From contig JAEUVB010000023.1 in NCBI GenBank assembly GCA_016786845.1, positions 62,001 to 126,000 on the forward strand: a stretch of DNA of 64,000 nt. The letters are read 5' to 3'. The position numbers were made by a program, and so were the translations under genes. The DNA comes from Chitinophagaceae bacterium. Lineage in GTDB: Bacteria > Bacteroidota > Bacteroidia > Chitinophagales > Chitinophagaceae. How positions within the stretch are numbered: the stretch's first letter is position 1; every line of letters starts with the position of its first letter. The notes under the pieces were generated by a model, which saw only the letters and a program-made list of their open reading frames with translations, ran no database searches and was not told the origin of the DNA. Below are positions 63,079 to 64,000 of this stretch, piece after piece.

Positions 63079-64000
63079 TTATCCTTTACCCGGACCTTCC
63101 TGATTTTCGAAGTGCAGGTCAAGACCCAATCCGCGTAACTCATGTACGAGTACGTTGAAGGATTCAGGAATACCCGGCTTAGGCAGATTATCACCTTTAA
63201 CGATCGCTTCATACGCTTTCGCACGTCCGGTAATATCATCCGACTTAAGGGTTAGCAATTCCTGAAGGATATTAGATGCGCCATAGGCTTCGATGGCCCA
63301 AACCTCCATCTCACCGAAACGCTGACCACCAAACTGAGCTTTACCACCCAATGGTTGTTGCGTAATGAGACTGTATGGTCCGATCGAACGGGCATGCATC
63401 TTATCATCCACCAAGTGATGGAGTTTCATCATATAAATAACTCCAACGGTTGCTTTCTGGTGGAAACGATCTCCTGTTTCTCCATCATACAAATAAGTAT
63501 GGCACCAATCCGGTAATCCGGCATCTTTCACTTTCTGATCGATCTCATCTTTGGTGGCTCCGTCGAAAATCGGTGTGGCAAATTTCACACCCAACTTCAT
63601 ACCGGCCATACCGAGGATGGTTTCATAGATCTGACCCAAGTTCATACGTGAAGGTACACCCAATGGATTCAATACGATATCAACCGGAGAACCATCATCG
63701 AGGAACGGCATATCTTCCTGACGGACGATACGGGCAACGATCCCTTTATTACCATGACGACCGGCCATCTTATCACCCACCTTCAGCTTACGCTTGCTGG
63801 CGAGATATACTTTAGCCAATTTCAATACACCGTTTGGCAATTCATCACCAATCGTTACATTGAATTTCTCGCGCTTGTAGCGACCGATCTCTTCGTTGAA
63901 ACGAATATTGAAGTTATGTAATAACTGATTCACGAGGTCGTTCATCTTCTCATCAGCCGTCCAGTTCAAAGGATTCACCATCGCGTAATCCAAAGACTTA
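63079..64000 (-). CDS. rpoB: RNA polymerase beta subunit, C-terminal part
   Basis: The C-terminal 307 residues of RpoB; the 5' part lies beyond the right edge, the frame being open to the last base. Recognised features are the [16 protein letters not shown] segment, the [13 protein letters not shown] motif, the [43 protein letters not shown] block that contacts beta', and the closing [20 protein letters not shown]. The end is normal. Unusually, it is followed at once by a terminator rather than by rpoC. Confidence 0.97.
   Translation of the reverse strand, partial: KSLDYAMVNPLNWTADEKMNDLVNQLLHNFNIRFNEEIGRYKREKFNVTIGDELPNGVLKLAKVYLASKRKLKVGDKMAGRHGNKGIVARIVRQEDMPFLDDGSPVDIVLNPLGVPSRMNLGQIYETILGMAGMKLGVKFATPIFDGATKDEIDQKVKDAGLPDWCHTYLYDGETGDRFHQKATVGVIYMMKLHHLVDDKMHARSIGPYSLITQQPLGGKAQFGGQRFGEMEVWAIEAYGASNILQELLTLKSDDITGRAKAYEAIVKGDNLPKPGIPESFNVLVHELRGLGLDLHFENQEGPGKG

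Overview
The window (about 40% GC) is chromosomal DNA of a Bacteroidota bacterium. The evidence is one protein with a CHU_C gliding-motility-type C-terminus, one with a type IX secretion (T9SS) sorting tail, several short-signal lipoproteins, DUF5686, DUF3276 and DUF3098 proteins, and repeated use of the Bacteroidota -7 promoter box TAnnTTTG instead of E. coli-type boxes. I cannot place it below phylum level with confidence; a Chitinophagia/Saprospiria-like lineage would fit. No phage, transposase gene, CRISPR array or rRNA is visible. The gene content is mainly housekeeping plus cell envelope.

Layout. 1-4.6 kb: 3' end of a phosphosugar mutase, a CHU_C surface protein and a COG2509 flavoprotein. 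4.6-9.7 kb: PUR-domain protein, lepA and small lipoproteins. 9.7-14.6 kb: OmpA-type protein, prs, YebC, a repeat-rich spacer, DUF1801 and GNAT proteins. 14.6-16.3 kb: tandem repeats, tRNA-Gly(GCC) and tRNA-Leu(UAA), and a deoxyhypusine-synthase-like enzyme. 16.4-20.2 kb: a phosphate module, with PhoU-like/PiT genes divergent from an OprO/P-type porin. 20.2-37.8 kb: a hydroxyacyl-CoA dehydrogenase, a trifunctional MMPL/acyltransferase/methyltransferase fusion, TrmN6, Kup, two large outer-membrane proteins in an operon, an MBL hydrolase, CvfB and DUF2892-thioredoxin. 37.8-43.1 kb: one giant secreted hydrolase-repeat protein. 43.2-50.2 kb: a surface polysaccharide cluster (rmlB, rmlA, WlbB-like, WlbA-like, flippase, acetyltransferase) plus a second flippase with its own promoter. 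50.3-64 kb: an M13 peptidase, ftsX-DUF3098-uppP, an AraC regulator, a TPR protein, an amidohydrolase, carbonic anhydrase, a TMTC-like membrane protein, a small membrane protein and the 3' end of rpoB.

How the genes work together. The phosphate genes form one uptake unit. rmlA/rmlB supply dTDP-sugar, WlbA/WlbB supply an acetamido uronic-acid sugar, and the flippase exports lipid-linked product. uppP recycles the undecaprenyl carrier used by that pathway and by peptidoglycan synthesis. Kup, PiT, DUF5686 and the OmpA protein serve the envelope.

Most unusual points. (1) rpoB ends in a strong terminator with no rpoC behind it. (2) Three dispersed extragenic elements share flanks but have different hairpin cores. 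(3) A 52-bp element occurs twice with conserved ends and a different middle of identical length. (4) Six genes have TAnnTTTG only 4-7 nt before the start codon, implying leaderless mRNAs. (5) A 7-codon minisatellite lies between yebC and the DUF1801 gene. (6) Two envelope proteins have unusual architectures. I saw no complete, clearly new multi-gene system.
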